From Geomesophilobacter sediminis (GTDB lineage: Bacteria; Desulfobacterota; Desulfuromonadia; Geobacterales; Geobacteraceae), in the NCBI RefSeq assembly GCF_016458275.1, contig NZ_JAEMHM010000009.1:1-64000 (forward strand): a stretch of DNA of 64,000 bases, read 5' to 3'. Positions 43,793 through 53,041 of this stretch are shown here, in pieces. The notes beneath the pieces are model-generated. The model had not been told where the DNA came from. It saw only the letters and a list, made by a program, of their open reading frames with translations, and did not search any database. Numbering within the stretch: the first letter of the stretch is position 1; each line of letters opens with the position of its first letter. The position numbers were made by a program, and so were the translations under genes.

Positions 43793-44314
43793 GGTATCCC
43801 TCCGTTACCTCGAAGAAGTCAGGGACCGTGCAGCCATCGGCTGTCAGCCTTTTCCGAAAAAATTTTACCCATTTTGCCCGGATAAAAAAATGAGTTAGCA
43901 CACGGTCCTGACGAGGGAAGCTCCAGAGGATTTGCCCTACCCCCCCCCTCCGCTCAGAACGAGCGTCCATATCTTACGGTTTGAGCAGACTGTGACTCCG
44001 GCCCGCCGTAGGAATGCGCCTCTCGGGAAATCCCGACGGGACTGGTCGAATTTCAATTTGAATAATTCTCCCAAATTTGGCGTATGACCCGAGTTTTTTG
44101 GTTGGTACGACCCTCTCTATTCCCGAATATGGTGCCAAACGACTTCATTGGCAACAGCACTCCTATTCCCCCCAAACTCATCTACGGATAAACGGGTGGA
44201 ATCAACCCGGTCGTCCGATGATAAAGCAACAGCGATAACAGTGAGCCCCCCCAGGGCACATCGGGCATCCATGTTCGGGGATCATTGGGAACAGTGCTTT
44301 CCTCTTCAATGCTG
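43793..44314. other. Convergent intergenic region in the element
   Basis: About 520 bp between the avcD operon and the end of the restriction gene. A 66-codon minus-strand frame (43770-43970) overlaps the terminator and has no recognisable product. The rest alternates AT-rich and C-rich runs. I see no terminator for the restriction operon and no clear gene; decayed sequence is possible. Confidence 0.4.
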
Positions 44315-45055
44315 TTATTTCAGTCGCGCAGCCTCTCCAGCTACATGACCAGCCAACTGAGAAATGAACGCCTTTAACCCGGTCATAGCCGACATTTCCG
44401 AGTACGCTCCGGTTGTGACCGAGCTTCGGCCCGATGTGATCAGAGTCGCAGAAGAATAAAGCTGCTCCTTCACCAGGCGCTGGCATAGTAGATCGTACCG
44501 CTTGATATACGAAGCCCCCTTGAATTCGTCAAACACAGGGAAGTGAGGGGAAAGATCCCGCACTGGAGCCCGAGACTCCGCCGCGTCTTCGACCATCATC
44601 AACCATGCCACAAAAGGGCGCGGCTGTTTTCCGAAGGCCTCCTCGCGGTATGCGGTCCAGAGGTCATGTGCAGTCCCGATGGCCTCTTCCGTCCTGTTGT
44701 TGAAGTTATTGCCGAAGGATGGGCCAACCTGGCTCTTCAACTCTACGGCAGCGACGAGCTCTCCCTTGTGGATCACCAGAAGATCCCAAAGTTTGGTGGG
44801 CCTGAAGTACCCCGGCAGGGTGAGCAGCGCCCGCTTCTGGTGGATCTCAGCATCGGCCAGACCGTTAGCCCGGATCACGTCGATGACCAAAGCTATAAAT
44901 CCATCCATGTTTTTACCAGCGGTAACCCCTGCACGCTCTCCCTGGTCGGCCTTTCCCGCCTCGATCTGCTTCACCCTCGCAGCTTCTCGATTCCCCCAAA
45001 ACGCTTTTACCGCTTCCCGAGCCTTATTTTCGTAATCTACAAGGTCCAGCGCCAA
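44315..45055 (-). CDS. PaeR7I-like type II restriction endonuclease
   Basis: A 246-residue enzyme strongly reminiscent of PaeR7I, the XhoI isoschizomer that cleaves CTCGAG. Recognisable stretches are [56 protein letters not shown] and [20 protein letters not shown]. In the last, the D...ExK residues ([13 protein letters not shown]) are a PD-(D/E)xK-type active site. Start is TTG at 45053-45055, 2 nt after the methyltransferase stop, and gives an N-terminus MALDLVDY matching the family. Translated from the same mRNA as its protective methylase. Confidence 0.93.
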   Translation of the reverse strand: MALDLVDYENKAREAVKAFWGNREAARVKQIEAGKADQGERAGVTAGKNMDGFIALVIDVIRANGLADAEIHQKRALLTLPGYFRPTKLWDLLVIHKGELVAAVELKSQVGPSFGNNFNNRTEEAIGTAHDLWTAYREEAFGKQPRPFVAWLMMVEDAAESRAPVRDLSPHFPVFDEFKGASYIKRYDLLCQRLVKEQLYSSATLITSGRSSVTTGAYSEMSAMTGLKAFISQLAGHVAGEAARLK

Positions 45056-45057
45056 AG

Positions 45058-46788
45058 CTAACCCTCCCCGCCGCCTAAGGCGGCCTGTTCTTCGCTTGTT
45101 AAGTTGTACAAGGCGAATGTCGCCTCATTGCATGCCTTTAAATCTCTTGTTAACGCCGCATCGATCAACTGCATCCGTAGACGCTGGGGAACCGTCCGCC
45201 AAAGAGGAAGGCGAATACGACGCAAATACTGAGCCTGGAAACGGAGGAATCCTCCGCGCATTTTTGTAGAGTAAGTCGCGATGAAGAGGCGGGAGACTTC
45301 GGAAAGCAGGACGGCTTGTAAGGCGCGGAGATCCCATTGGTTCGAGATAACGTAATACAGGTTGTGGTGGGGGTACAACCTCCCTTCCTCATACACAACA
45401 TGGGCCTCTCCCTTGATATCCGGGATCAAGAGCTTTGGCTTCGTTGCAAGGCCGGGGGTAATACGGTCGATGGTACGATACCAACTTGCCGGCGTTTTTT
45501 GGGCACAGTGGCGCCGCGCAATAATGTCGCGTCGCTCTTGCAGATACTGGCGCAGGCGTGGGTAAGAGTTCAAGTCCACCAGCTTTCCGTCATCAGCGAA
45601 TGGATTTATGACCCCGAGCCCCCGCCAATGGACCTCACCAGACTCGATATCGCGTGTGGTGGCTAATGGTAGCTTTCGCTCTTGCTCTACATCCAGAGTT
45701 TCGAAATTACCAATGAAAGCCTTATCGGCCCCAGTGGCAACCCCAATGCCGACCTTACAGCCGGCTTCCTCAAGCGTAGGGAATTCCTTTTCAAGTCGTC
45801 GAATCAGCTCCGTTTGGTCAGATGATTCGAGAAGCCAAGGTTCCGCGCCGCAAGTCACTTTTGGCATCTCTCGAACGGAACAGGAATCCTTCGGTAGCGA
45901 CCGGCCGACCAGAGCAGCGGCAAGTTCTGTAAGGATAGTGCTATCGATAGTGGGTCGGCGCGCAATACGGGTCGGGCCAGGTCTGTCACGCGATATAACC
46001 GTGATCGCCGGGTATGCCGACACCTGAGAAAGAAATGCCGGTGTGTCCACCATGTCAACATACACCCTAAGGTGGTAGTCCTCCGCAATCAGTTTTCGTA
46101 GGGGACCGCCATAGCGGTTTTTCATCCAGCGGTCAGCGCAGATGAAACTCAGAGAACCGCCAGGCTTAAGGCTCAAAAGCGAACGCTCTATGAACGGAAC
46201 ATACAGGTCGGCCCGGTCGTACATCGTCTCAAAACGGCTACGGTACTCAGCTAGCAGGGGGCCGGGAATCAACTCCTGGCGCACATAAGGTGGGTTCCCG
46301 ACGATAACGTCAAATTCACCGTCCAGCGGGGAAAGGAGAAAATCGTCGCATGTAAGCCAACGACCAGAGAGGGCTTCGGCCGCCTCTTTACTTACACCCT
46401 CCCCAACAAGCAGGGAAATCACAGCACCGCGAGTCAAATCGAAGGAATCCCGGTGTAGCTCCACCCCACGGATCGCCCCCCCTAACTCGCCAAACGCGTT
46501 TTGCGTACTACCAAATTGTCGCCAGGAAGCTAAAAGCCTTCTCACGATTGGCAACAGAAAGTCCCCCTCACCGAAAGACGGCTCAAGAAGCCTACAGCGA
46601 TGCAACGGCTTCTCTGTCGTATAACCGACGAGATCTAAGATGAATTCGACGACTTCTGTTCGGGTAAAGATTGCGCCACGAGACTCCGGATTGGTGCTTG
46701 CGGATAGTTGCTCGACAGCAGCCGCAACAACCGGGTGAATTTGGGTGGACGGTAACTCTAATCGAAGTTGATCATGTGCCATGCCCAA
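45058..46788 (-). CDS. Type II adenine-N6 DNA methyltransferase (partner of the PaeR7I-like nuclease)
   Basis: A 576-residue amino-methyltransferase of the gamma type. SAM-binding motif I is [14 protein letters not shown] and catalytic motif IV is NPPYVRQE. A target-recognition region covers roughly residues 250-560. It should methylate adenine in CTCGAG and protect the host from the adjacent nuclease. The first three codons are M-G-M, so the start may be 6 nt inside. The order, methylase first, means protection is made before the cutter. Confidence 0.92.
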   Translation of the reverse strand: MGMAHDQLRLELPSTQIHPVVAAAVEQLSASTNPESRGAIFTRTEVVEFILDLVGYTTEKPLHRCRLLEPSFGEGDFLLPIVRRLLASWRQFGSTQNAFGELGGAIRGVELHRDSFDLTRGAVISLLVGEGVSKEAAEALSGRWLTCDDFLLSPLDGEFDVIVGNPPYVRQELIPGPLLAEYRSRFETMYDRADLYVPFIERSLLSLKPGGSLSFICADRWMKNRYGGPLRKLIAEDYHLRVYVDMVDTPAFLSQVSAYPAITVISRDRPGPTRIARRPTIDSTILTELAAALVGRSLPKDSCSVREMPKVTCGAEPWLLESSDQTELIRRLEKEFPTLEEAGCKVGIGVATGADKAFIGNFETLDVEQERKLPLATTRDIESGEVHWRGLGVINPFADDGKLVDLNSYPRLRQYLQERRDIIARRHCAQKTPASWYRTIDRITPGLATKPKLLIPDIKGEAHVVYEEGRLYPHHNLYYVISNQWDLRALQAVLLSEVSRLFIATYSTKMRGGFLRFQAQYLRRIRLPLWRTVPQRLRMQLIDAALTRDLKACNEATFALYNLTSEEQAALGGGEG

Positions 46789-46980
46789 ATCCTTACCTGA
46801 TAAAAATCATGGAGTCAATCCCGATCCGTTTACCCCTCCCAAAGGCAAAACGTCACATCCTCGTGTGACTGCCACCGTTGGTAGGAGGTAACCCGCTCAA
46901 TAACCGCGAAACGCCTCCTAAAATATAAGTCCATCGGTTTCAACCGGCTTTTCGGGGGGAAATGGCCAAAGTTATCGCGC

Positions 46981-49209
46981 TTATCGCGCTTTTCGCGCAG
47001 ACTCCTTCAGCATCACGATTTGCCGAGGTGCCCCGTCGGTTTTCTCAACTAGGGTTTCCACAAGGCTCTCTTCCTCCATCTCCTCCAGTACCGTAGTCAG
47101 GCCTTCCGCGGACAGGTGTTTCTGGAAAACCTGCTCCCGGATTTCGTTGCGAGTCATGCGCGGTTGCGCGTTTAGCGCGGTAAGGATTTTCCGCTTCCGG
47201 ATGTCGCCGAGTTCCCCCCCGAAGAGATGTAGAGCCGAGTCTTCACAATAACTCCAGAAGGCAAGGGCGGCTTCGATATCGTCCCGCTCAATCTTGATGT
47301 GTAGAGACAACAACGCATAAATCAGCGCGAGCCGCATTACTTGGGCTTCTCCCCTGTTGACCATGCACCCCGCAAGACCCTTGTGCGCCATTGACAATTT
47401 GGGGTACTCAGCGGCCCAAAGCTCCCGCGCTTCCGGACTAAGTTGATATTCGCCACCACGAAAGGCGTGCTCCAACCTCTCCTGGATCAGGGTGCATATC
47501 ATCCTCCGCTCTTGGTCGGGGATCGGCTCCGGGAACGGAACTAGGCGTTGCCGTCGGGCGCAGACCCAAAGGAAGCGGTTCCCAAACCCGTTTAGCTGTT
47601 CAGTTTCCGCCAGCTTCGCCTTGAGTTCAGCGACGGTAACGTGGGAAACGATCCCGACATGGGCACCGGTGGTTTTTGTGCGGTTGTGTTTGGTAAGGGG
47701 GGCGGCACTCCCATCGTCGTACAACCCCCGGATAATGCCAGAAAGTGTGTTTCCCTCCCGCCTTGTAGCATTGAGGGCGTTTGCAAACTCCTCGTCGAGT
47801 ATAAAGAGGCGCTTGTCCTCGATACCGGGGTCTGAAACCTGGTACTGCCCGAAGCCGGATTTCCTGTCTATCACCCAAGTCCGCTCCTCATCCCGGACGG
47901 CGTAGATGATCCCCTCGCCTGATGACAGGGGACCAGGGGAGGTTGCACACCCATTGGGGAGTCCAGAGAACACCGTCTTTATGGGTCCTGCACTCGTTCC
48001 TTTCCTCGCCTTCGAGGACTCCCCCACGATAACCGCACTCAGACGTGCGTAGTGCCGTGTTTCGCCGACAGCAACAAAAGACGATGCCCCGGCTTCGATG
48101 CCAAACCGGACCAGGAACGTTGCGGCTACCGCAGCCGGGTCTGCTTCGGAATTCCGACAAGCAACCTCAACAAACTCTCCCAGGATTCCGGGGAGAGCGG
48201 CGGAAGAAAGGACCGGCCAACCCGGCTTTGCTTCACCTGGACAGTCAGGCTCGGTTAGGATTTCTGATTCAGTGGCAGCAATTTGCACGAAGCTGTTTTC
48301 CCCATAACCCTCGGCGGCAAGGTAGCGTGCTGCAGCTGCGAAGTCTCCGTTGAACCGGGAATGGGTGAACAAGCTGAAACCATCGTGGTAGCCGATAGGG
48401 ACCGGGGCGCTCGACGAGTAAACATAGACGCCCCGCTGAAAAACCTTGCCACTGTGGTCGCTATCGGTGTCGCAGTCGGGGCGGAGCCAGTAGTCGCCAC
48501 GGACGTGTTTCCACCCGAGAGTCTCCAACACCTCTTCAATCTGGTGCCTGCGGATAAAGTCATCGCCCGGTCTCGTGCCCTTGCTGTCGGCTCGTGTTCC
48601 GCGTTTGATCTCTTCTACGGTCGGGGGAAGTTCTCTTCCGATGAGGAACAGTGAATCCACATCAAGAAGGATTCCATCTTGGATCTTTGAAAGTGCGTAC
48701 TCTCGGGACCCCGGAGGACATGACGGGAGGTAGTGAATTCTCCCGCGCTCAAGGCAACACGGATCAAGGCATGCCGTCAACCCCGCGGGAAGGACCTCCA
48801 AGATCACTTTTGCAAGGGGAACATGCTCGGCCGCTTCAACTGCACGAGAGAGCGGTAACACCGCCCGGTAGCGCGGGCTCTCGGGGAGGTGGTTAAACGT
48901 GCTGTACAACCATACGAGTTGGCCGGGGAACGCAGCGAAGATATCGTCAGGCGTCGGATGGCCTTTGTCAAAATCGAGGCATATACCCGAAGCGATGACG
49001 AAGGAAGCGTTCTTCCTCGGGCCGCTGAAGGTGGCGGGGGTAAAGAGGGGGCCGTCTTTATCCATGCGCACCGAATGCTGGAACATCCCCGGTGTTAACG
49101 GGCGAAATACGGGGTTGATATCCGTTTTTCGCTGGAAGGTAGACACGGAACCGATGGCGCCGATGAACTTCGCTATTAATTCGGAAATTTCCTCGCTTCC
49201 TCCGTTCAT
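46981..49209 (-). CDS. Primase-like / DUF3987-type replication protein
   Basis: A 742-residue protein from the ATG that overlaps the previous stop as ATGA. The N-terminal third resembles archaeo-eukaryotic-type primase-polymerase domains: ICLDFDKGHPTPDD with an hDhD motif near 80, and YSTFNHLPESPRYRAVLPLS. The central part has a P-loop-like GESSKARKGTSAG and an acidic LFILDEEFANAL, as in DUF3987 helicase-like proteins. The C-terminus carries a winged-helix-like segment (MTRNEIREQVFQKHL). Such proteins replicate small integrative elements and phage satellites after excision. The catalytic assignments are by eye. Confidence 0.7.
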   Translation of the reverse strand: MNGGSEEISELIAKFIGAIGSVSTFQRKTDINPVFRPLTPGMFQHSVRMDKDGPLFTPATFSGPRKNASFVIASGICLDFDKGHPTPDDIFAAFPGQLVWLYSTFNHLPESPRYRAVLPLSRAVEAAEHVPLAKVILEVLPAGLTACLDPCCLERGRIHYLPSCPPGSREYALSKIQDGILLDVDSLFLIGRELPPTVEEIKRGTRADSKGTRPGDDFIRRHQIEEVLETLGWKHVRGDYWLRPDCDTDSDHSGKVFQRGVYVYSSSAPVPIGYHDGFSLFTHSRFNGDFAAAARYLAAEGYGENSFVQIAATESEILTEPDCPGEAKPGWPVLSSAALPGILGEFVEVACRNSEADPAAVAATFLVRFGIEAGASSFVAVGETRHYARLSAVIVGESSKARKGTSAGPIKTVFSGLPNGCATSPGPLSSGEGIIYAVRDEERTWVIDRKSGFGQYQVSDPGIEDKRLFILDEEFANALNATRREGNTLSGIIRGLYDDGSAAPLTKHNRTKTTGAHVGIVSHVTVAELKAKLAETEQLNGFGNRFLWVCARRQRLVPFPEPIPDQERRMICTLIQERLEHAFRGGEYQLSPEARELWAAEYPKLSMAHKGLAGCMVNRGEAQVMRLALIYALLSLHIKIERDDIEAALAFWSYCEDSALHLFGGELGDIRKRKILTALNAQPRMTRNEIREQVFQKHLSAEGLTTVLEEMEEESLVETLVEKTDGAPRQIVMLKESARKAR

Positions 49210-49451
49210 CGGCGCCCCCCCTTCACCTGCCGGAACAGCCATGCCCGAGCAGCAGCGAAACGTTTAACGGGCTGTACCAGTTGCCCGGTCGCGAAAGCAA
49301 TGACAATCGCCCTGGTCACTTCGTTGTCGATGAACTCGAAAATTACGAGCCCGTCCCTTTGATGACCTATAACCGGCGGATTCCCGGTGCCTGTCATAAT
49401 CGCAGCGGTCAAATCAAGGTCTGCTGTCTCAAAAATCTTCTCATGCGACAT
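49206..49451 (-). CDS. Small protein, DUF5659-like
   Basis: An 81-residue basic protein found in the replication operon of the element. It has a central beta-rich stretch (GLVIFEFIDNEVTRAIVIAF) and a basic C-terminus (RAWLFRQVKGGRR). I recall similar short proteins labelled DUF5659 next to primases in integrative elements. Its stop overlaps the primase start (ATGA), so the two are coupled. Function unknown. Confidence 0.65.
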   Translation of the reverse strand: MSHEKIFETADLDLTAAIMTGTGNPPVIGHQRDGLVIFEFIDNEVTRAIVIAFATGQLVQPVKRFAAARAWLFRQVKGGRR

Positions 49452-49477
49452 AAAAGTCCTCCCTCCCGTCGGATGCG

Positions 49478-49705
49478 CTACTGCTGTTTCTTTGTTGTTA
49501 AACGAGCATTGCCCGCTTCCGTCGTGCTCGTGTACCGATCGAGACCGGCGATGAATTCGTTCAGATCGGCGGCCGGATACCTCACCGATCTGCCGAGCTT
49601 GACGAACTTAGGCCCCTTCCCTTGAAGTCTCCACTGTTCGAGGGTGCTGGCCGACAACCCTGTTATCTCCTCTACCGCCTTCTGTTTTAGTAACACCACG
49701 TCCAT
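49478..49705 (-). CDS. AlpA/excisionase-like helix-turn-helix protein
   Basis: A 75-residue DNA-binding protein with a MerR-type winged helix: KAVEEITGLSASTLEQWRLQ, then GPKFVKLGRSVRYPAADLNEF, the hallmark of AlpA-family regulators and Xis proteins. Located 26 bp upstream of the DUF5659-like gene. It probably controls excision by bending att DNA or activating the integrase, as in P4-like elements. Confidence 0.88.
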   Translation of the reverse strand: MDVVLLKQKAVEEITGLSASTLEQWRLQGKGPKFVKLGRSVRYPAADLNEFIAGLDRYTSTTEAGNARLTTKKQQ

Positions 49706-49919
49706 CGTCCCGTTCCTCCATGTGCAAATCCAATGTGGTTTGGTAGCCCAGGGCGAAAAAAAGAAAAGCCCCCTGCGGCCCAGTAAAAGGGTACAGGAGG
49801 CTGAAACTTTGTTTACCTAATTATAGACGTTCTATGTGAGGGAAACTTTCAGTATCAGGCGAGACGTCACACAACCAAGCGATGTATCGTTAATTTCGAG
49901 TTTAGTGTAAGAGACAATT

Positions 49920-50342
49920 TTACTTTTTTGGGCCCATCAGGTCAGCATAACTTAGATCCTCAATAAGATCCGACCACGCTTGAATGTACTTTCGATACGC
50001 CGAAAGTTTCCGCTCAACGCTTTTCTCGCTGCTGCAGCGGCCTTCTTTTTTCGACAGCACGACTAGAGCATCTTCGTACTTTGTTCCCTTTCTCCGAAGA
50101 TCCTCAAACTCCTGGTAAATTTGTTCGGCCTCAAATAATTCGTCCTCGATATGCTGTTGTTGGGGCCGGCCTAGCTTTTTAAACCCACCATGCAGGAAGC
50201 GGATTAAGAGTTCCCAGCACTCCAAATCTATCTCCCCTGCCCTCCCTTCCCGAAGAAGTTCGTAGAGCAACAGGAATTCCCCTCGTGGGATGTCTTTCTT
50301 CAATATGTCATTTACAGACGGAGCCCTGGCGATAATACCCAT
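49920..50342 (-). CDS. Element-borne protein of unknown function
   Basis: A 140-residue, mostly helical and highly charged protein that I do not recognise. It has heptad-like runs (HIEDELFEAEQIYQEFEDLR) suggesting coiled coil, and a basic region, KSVERKLSAYRKYIQAW. It lies between the integrase (50394) and the AlpA-like gene, separated from the latter by about 215 bp of AT-rich DNA. No signal peptide or membrane segment. It could be a regulator or a DNA- or phage-interacting protein. Confidence 0.7.
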   Translation of the reverse strand: MGIIARAPSVNDILKKDIPRGEFLLLYELLREGRAGEIDLECWELLIRFLHGGFKKLGRPQQQHIEDELFEAEQIYQEFEDLRRKGTKYEDALVVLSKKEGRCSSEKSVERKLSAYRKYIQAWSDLIEDLSYADLMGPKK

Positions 50343-50393
50343 GTATGGTTTTCCTCCCCCGGAAATTCATCAAAACAGACCTGGGCGGTTTGG

Positions 50394-51620
50394 TTATGCC
50401 CGGTCCTTCCGCCTCGCTTCAATATCGATAATATTGCCCGTCTCTTGCTCTGGACGGCGGCAAAGGGACAGGATATGGTCAGTAACCTTCTGCATTAAAG
50501 GTCGCAGTTTTTCGAGATTTTTGATGACGTACCCGGCCGTAACGTCATCGGTCCTGGTGGAGTGGTTCAGCAGCTTCTTTAGCTCGTAGTAGCCGACAAC
50601 GCCGTCAATGGCACTGGTAAAAGTCCGCCGCATGTCATGTATGCAAAATTCTACCCCGGTCTGTGCAGTCACCTTCAGCATCTGCTTGCGGGGGTCCTTC
50701 AAGTGCCCGTCCTTCCCTGATCCGGGGAAGACGAAGGCGTTTTCTCGACACTCTGAACGGCGCGTGAAGAGATCAAAAATGAAGTCGCTCATCGGGAGGT
50801 AAAGCGGTTTTCCGTTCTTCGTCCTCATCAAGACGAACCGCCGCTTCTCTAGGTCAACGTCCCCCCAAGGCAACGAAGCAGTCTCTGTTCGACGTGCCCC
50901 CGTCAGCAGCAAGAGCAAGAAGAAATCCCGGATGGTGACATTTTCCAAACCGTTGACGGCAGCGAACCACGCGGGAAGGTCTACCTCCTCAATGACGGTC
51001 TGCCTCCGCTCGATGGTGAACCACTGCTTGGTGTTGGAAAGGCGTTTCACCGGGTTGACCGGAAGGGTATCATCCAAGATTTCGTTGCCGAAATTGTAGA
51101 TCGCCCGCAAGGTCCGCATCGTATTGTTTGCCGCCGCATCACCGTGATTTTTGGCGATTTCCAAATGCCTTCGGGCAACCATATCTTTCGTGATCTCCTC
51201 AAGAGGCTTCCTCAGCCAGTCCGCAAGATACAGCCTGAAAAGATCCCGATATGTTTTAATGGTCCGCGGCTTCAATCCGGTCCGCGCAACGAAATATTTG
51301 TCCAATACCTCTGCCAGAGTCATCCCTCGGACTCTCGCTTTAGCCTTTTCCCGGTTGATATCCACACCTTTGCCGAGGTCCGCGATGACCATGATGGCTT
51401 CTTTGCGGGCAGTATCCGCAGTGAGGACTCCGTGCCGGCCTATGTTGACCCTGGCATTTTTGCCATTGATCCGTTTGCGAACAAAATAAGTTTTTGCGGA
51501 ATGGGAAACCCGCACACCAAAAGAAGGAAGCTCGGAGTCAAAAAAATCATTCTGCTTCCCCTTTTCTGCGTATGGCAACCTCTCGACGGTCGTCTTGGTG
51601 AGTTTAAAATCCTTCCCCAT
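50394..51620 (-). CDS. int: Tyrosine recombinase (P4-like integrase)
   Basis: A 408-residue integrase from the ATG 8 nt after GGGAGG. The N-terminal DUF4102-like arm-binding region (LPYAEKGKQNDFFDSELPSF GVRVS) is followed by a SAM-like core-binding domain at about 100-190. The catalytic domain has Arg in LLTGARRTETASLPW, His-x-x-Arg in IHDMRRTFTSA, a second His in LLNHSTRTDDVTAGYV and the tyrosine there. It integrates into tRNA-Asn. The 51-bp att repeat is just downstream of its 5' side, the usual arrangement. Promoter and putative arm sites overlap its leader. Confidence 0.95.
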   Translation of the reverse strand: MGKDFKLTKTTVERLPYAEKGKQNDFFDSELPSFGVRVSHSAKTYFVRKRINGKNARVNIGRHGVLTADTARKEAIMVIADLGKGVDINREKAKARVRGMTLAEVLDKYFVARTGLKPRTIKTYRDLFRLYLADWLRKPLEEITKDMVARRHLEIAKNHGDAAANNTMRTLRAIYNFGNEILDDTLPVNPVKRLSNTKQWFTIERRQTVIEEVDLPAWFAAVNGLENVTIRDFFLLLLLTGARRTETASLPWGDVDLEKRRFVLMRTKNGKPLYLPMSDFIFDLFTRRSECRENAFVFPGSGKDGHLKDPRKQMLKVTAQTGVEFCIHDMRRTFTSAIDGVVGYYELKKLLNHSTRTDDVTAGYVIKNLEKLRPLMQKVTDHILSLCRRPEQETGNIIDIEARRKDRA

Positions 51621-51633
51621 CTTCGCCACCTCC

Positions 51634-51656
51634 CATAGGGTACACATAGGGTACAA
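51634..51656. promoter_or_regulatory. Putative arm-type integrase sites, right end
   Basis: Two direct repeats CATAGGGTACA, the same as the pair at 41557-41579 and in the same orientation. They lie 14 bp ahead of the integrase start, so integrase binding could also repress its own gene. Confidence 0.6.
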
Positions 51657-51762
51657 GACACGAGTACCTTGTCAAGGTTCTACGATACACCAAAGGGCGT
51701 AAGATGGCTATTTTTCAAGCTCTACGAAACTCCTCACACCGCCCCATCCCACAGATCCTCAA

Positions 51763-51813
51763 ACTGTTAATCCGTGTGTCGTAGGTTCGAGTCCTACCTC
51801 GGGAGCCAGCAAA
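51763..51813. other. Right attachment site, 51-bp tRNA-Asn repeat
   Basis: Duplicate of the 3' part of tRNA-Asn, identical to 41467-41517 and lacking the 5' half, so it is not a functional tRNA. It marks the right border of the element. Confidence 0.9.
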
Positions 51814-51816
51814 ATC

Positions 51817-51850
51817 AACGGCCGATTTCGAAAGAAATCGGCCGTTTTCA
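51817..51850 (+). terminator. Ancestral tRNA-Asn terminator, displaced
   Basis: AACGGCCGATTTC/GAAATCGGCCGTT, 13-bp stem with 4-nt loop, followed by TTCATTTTT. It follows the right att copy and would terminate tRNA-Asn in a strain without the element. Confidence 0.8.
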
Positions 51851-52008
51851 TTTTTCCCACCCCAGCAATTACTTTTTACTCTTTATTTCCCGCTTTTGAT
51901 CCGATACATCCAGTAAATTTACTCACCAGCCAGTCCGATCCTGTGTCATAGTAGTGCCTGTACCTTGCACGGTATCCGTTCGATGAGTATGTCGTTCCGG
52001 AGGTCGCC

Positions 52009-53007
52009 ATGATGAGAGCCATGAGGTTCCACGGGAAAGGAATCCCGCTGCGCCTGGAATGGGTTCCCGTTCCGACGCCGGGGCCTCGCCAGGTCCTGCT
52101 GCGGGTCCACGCCTGCGGGCTTTGCCGCACCGATCTGCACATCGTCGATGCCGAGCTCACCGATCCCAAACTCCCCCTGATCCCCGGGCACCAGATCGTG
52201 GCGACGGTCGAGGCGATGGGAGACGGCGTGGAAGGATTCGCACCGGGTGACCGGGTCGGCGTCCCCTGGCTCGGCTCCACCTGCAACGAGTGCCGCAATT
52301 GCCGCTCCGGCCGGGAGAACCTCTGCGAGAAGGCCCGTTTCACCGGCTACCACATCGACGGCGGTTTCGCCGAGTACGCCGTCGCCGACTACCGCTTCTG
52401 CTTCCCGATCCCCGCCGGATATCCCGACCGGCAGGCAGCCCCGCTTTTGTGCGCCGGGCTGATCGGCTACCGCTGCCTGCGCATGGCGGGTGACGCCGAA
52501 CATTTGGGGCTCTACGGTTTCGGTGCGGCCGCCCACATCCTGGTCCAGGTGGCCCGGTGGCAGGGGCGCAAGGTGTACGCCTTCACCCGCCCCGGGGACG
52601 TAAAAGGGCAGGAGTTCGCCCGGGCGATGGGGGCGGATTGGGCCGGGGGCAGCGCCGACCTGCCGCCGGAACCGCTCGACGCCGCGGTCATCTTCGCTCC
52701 CGACGGGGCGCTCGTCCCTGCGGCACTGCGCGCCACCGCCAAGGGAGGCACCGTCGTCTGCGGCGGCATTCACATGAGCGAGATTCCCGCCTTTCCGTAC
52801 GAGCTCCTCTGGGGTGAGCGGGTAGTTCGCTCGGTGGCAAATCTCACCCGCGCCGACGGGGAAGAGTTTCTCGCCCTTGCCCCCCAGGTCCCGGTTCGGA
52901 CCGAGGTGGCCGCTTTTGCTTTGGAAGAGGCGAACGAAGCGTTGAACGCTTTGCGCAACGGTGCCTTCAACGGCGCCGCGGTCATCGTCGTGCGCGACAC
53001 CGACTGA
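52009..53007 (+). CDS. Zinc-dependent alcohol dehydrogenase-like protein
   Basis: A 332-residue medium-chain dehydrogenase. Catalytic zinc residues are in CGLCRTDLHIVDAEL (first Cys) and PLIPGHQIVATVE. The structural-zinc cysteine group is STCNECRNCRSGRENLCEKA. The coenzyme domain motif LYGFGAAAHILVQVAR is a variant of GxGxxG. It should oxidise alcohols or reduce aldehydes using NAD(P), but the substrate is unknown. First chromosomal gene right of the element, so it might mark the original neighbour of tRNA-Asn. Confidence 0.9.
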   Translation: MMRAMRFHGKGIPLRLEWVPVPTPGPRQVLLRVHACGLCRTDLHIVDAELTDPKLPLIPGHQIVATVEAMGDGVEGFAPGDRVGVPWLGSTCNECRNCRSGRENLCEKARFTGYHIDGGFAEYAVADYRFCFPIPAGYPDRQAAPLLCAGLIGYRCLRMAGDAEHLGLYGFGAAAHILVQVARWQGRKVYAFTRPGDVKGQEFARAMGADWAGGSADLPPEPLDAAVIFAPDGALVPAALRATAKGGTVVCGGIHMSEIPAFPYELLWGERVVRSVANLTRADGEEFLALAPQVPVRTEVAAFALEEANEALNALRNGAFNGAAVIVVRDTD

Positions 53008-53041
53008 CCGGGCAGACATCATTGGCAGGAAGGGGTTTCCG

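Larger units (their letters stand above)
41467..51813. mobile_element. Integrative element in tRNA-Asn, about 10.3 kb
   Basis: Bounded by the 51-bp direct repeat at 41467-41517 and 51763-51813. It carries a tyrosine integrase next to the right end, an AlpA-like regulator, a primase/DUF3987-like protein, a restriction-modification pair and an AvcD-type antiphage deaminase. GC is visibly lower than the flanks, especially in the left 500 bp. No conjugation, capsid or packaging genes are present, so it is a small integrative element or phage satellite-like island rather than a complete ICE or prophage. Mobility is inferred. Confidence 0.9.

Noticed and set aside
43770-43970. 66-codon minus-strand ORF in the element
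   Set aside because: It overlaps the avcD-operon terminator, lacks a convincing ribosome site and matches no family I know.
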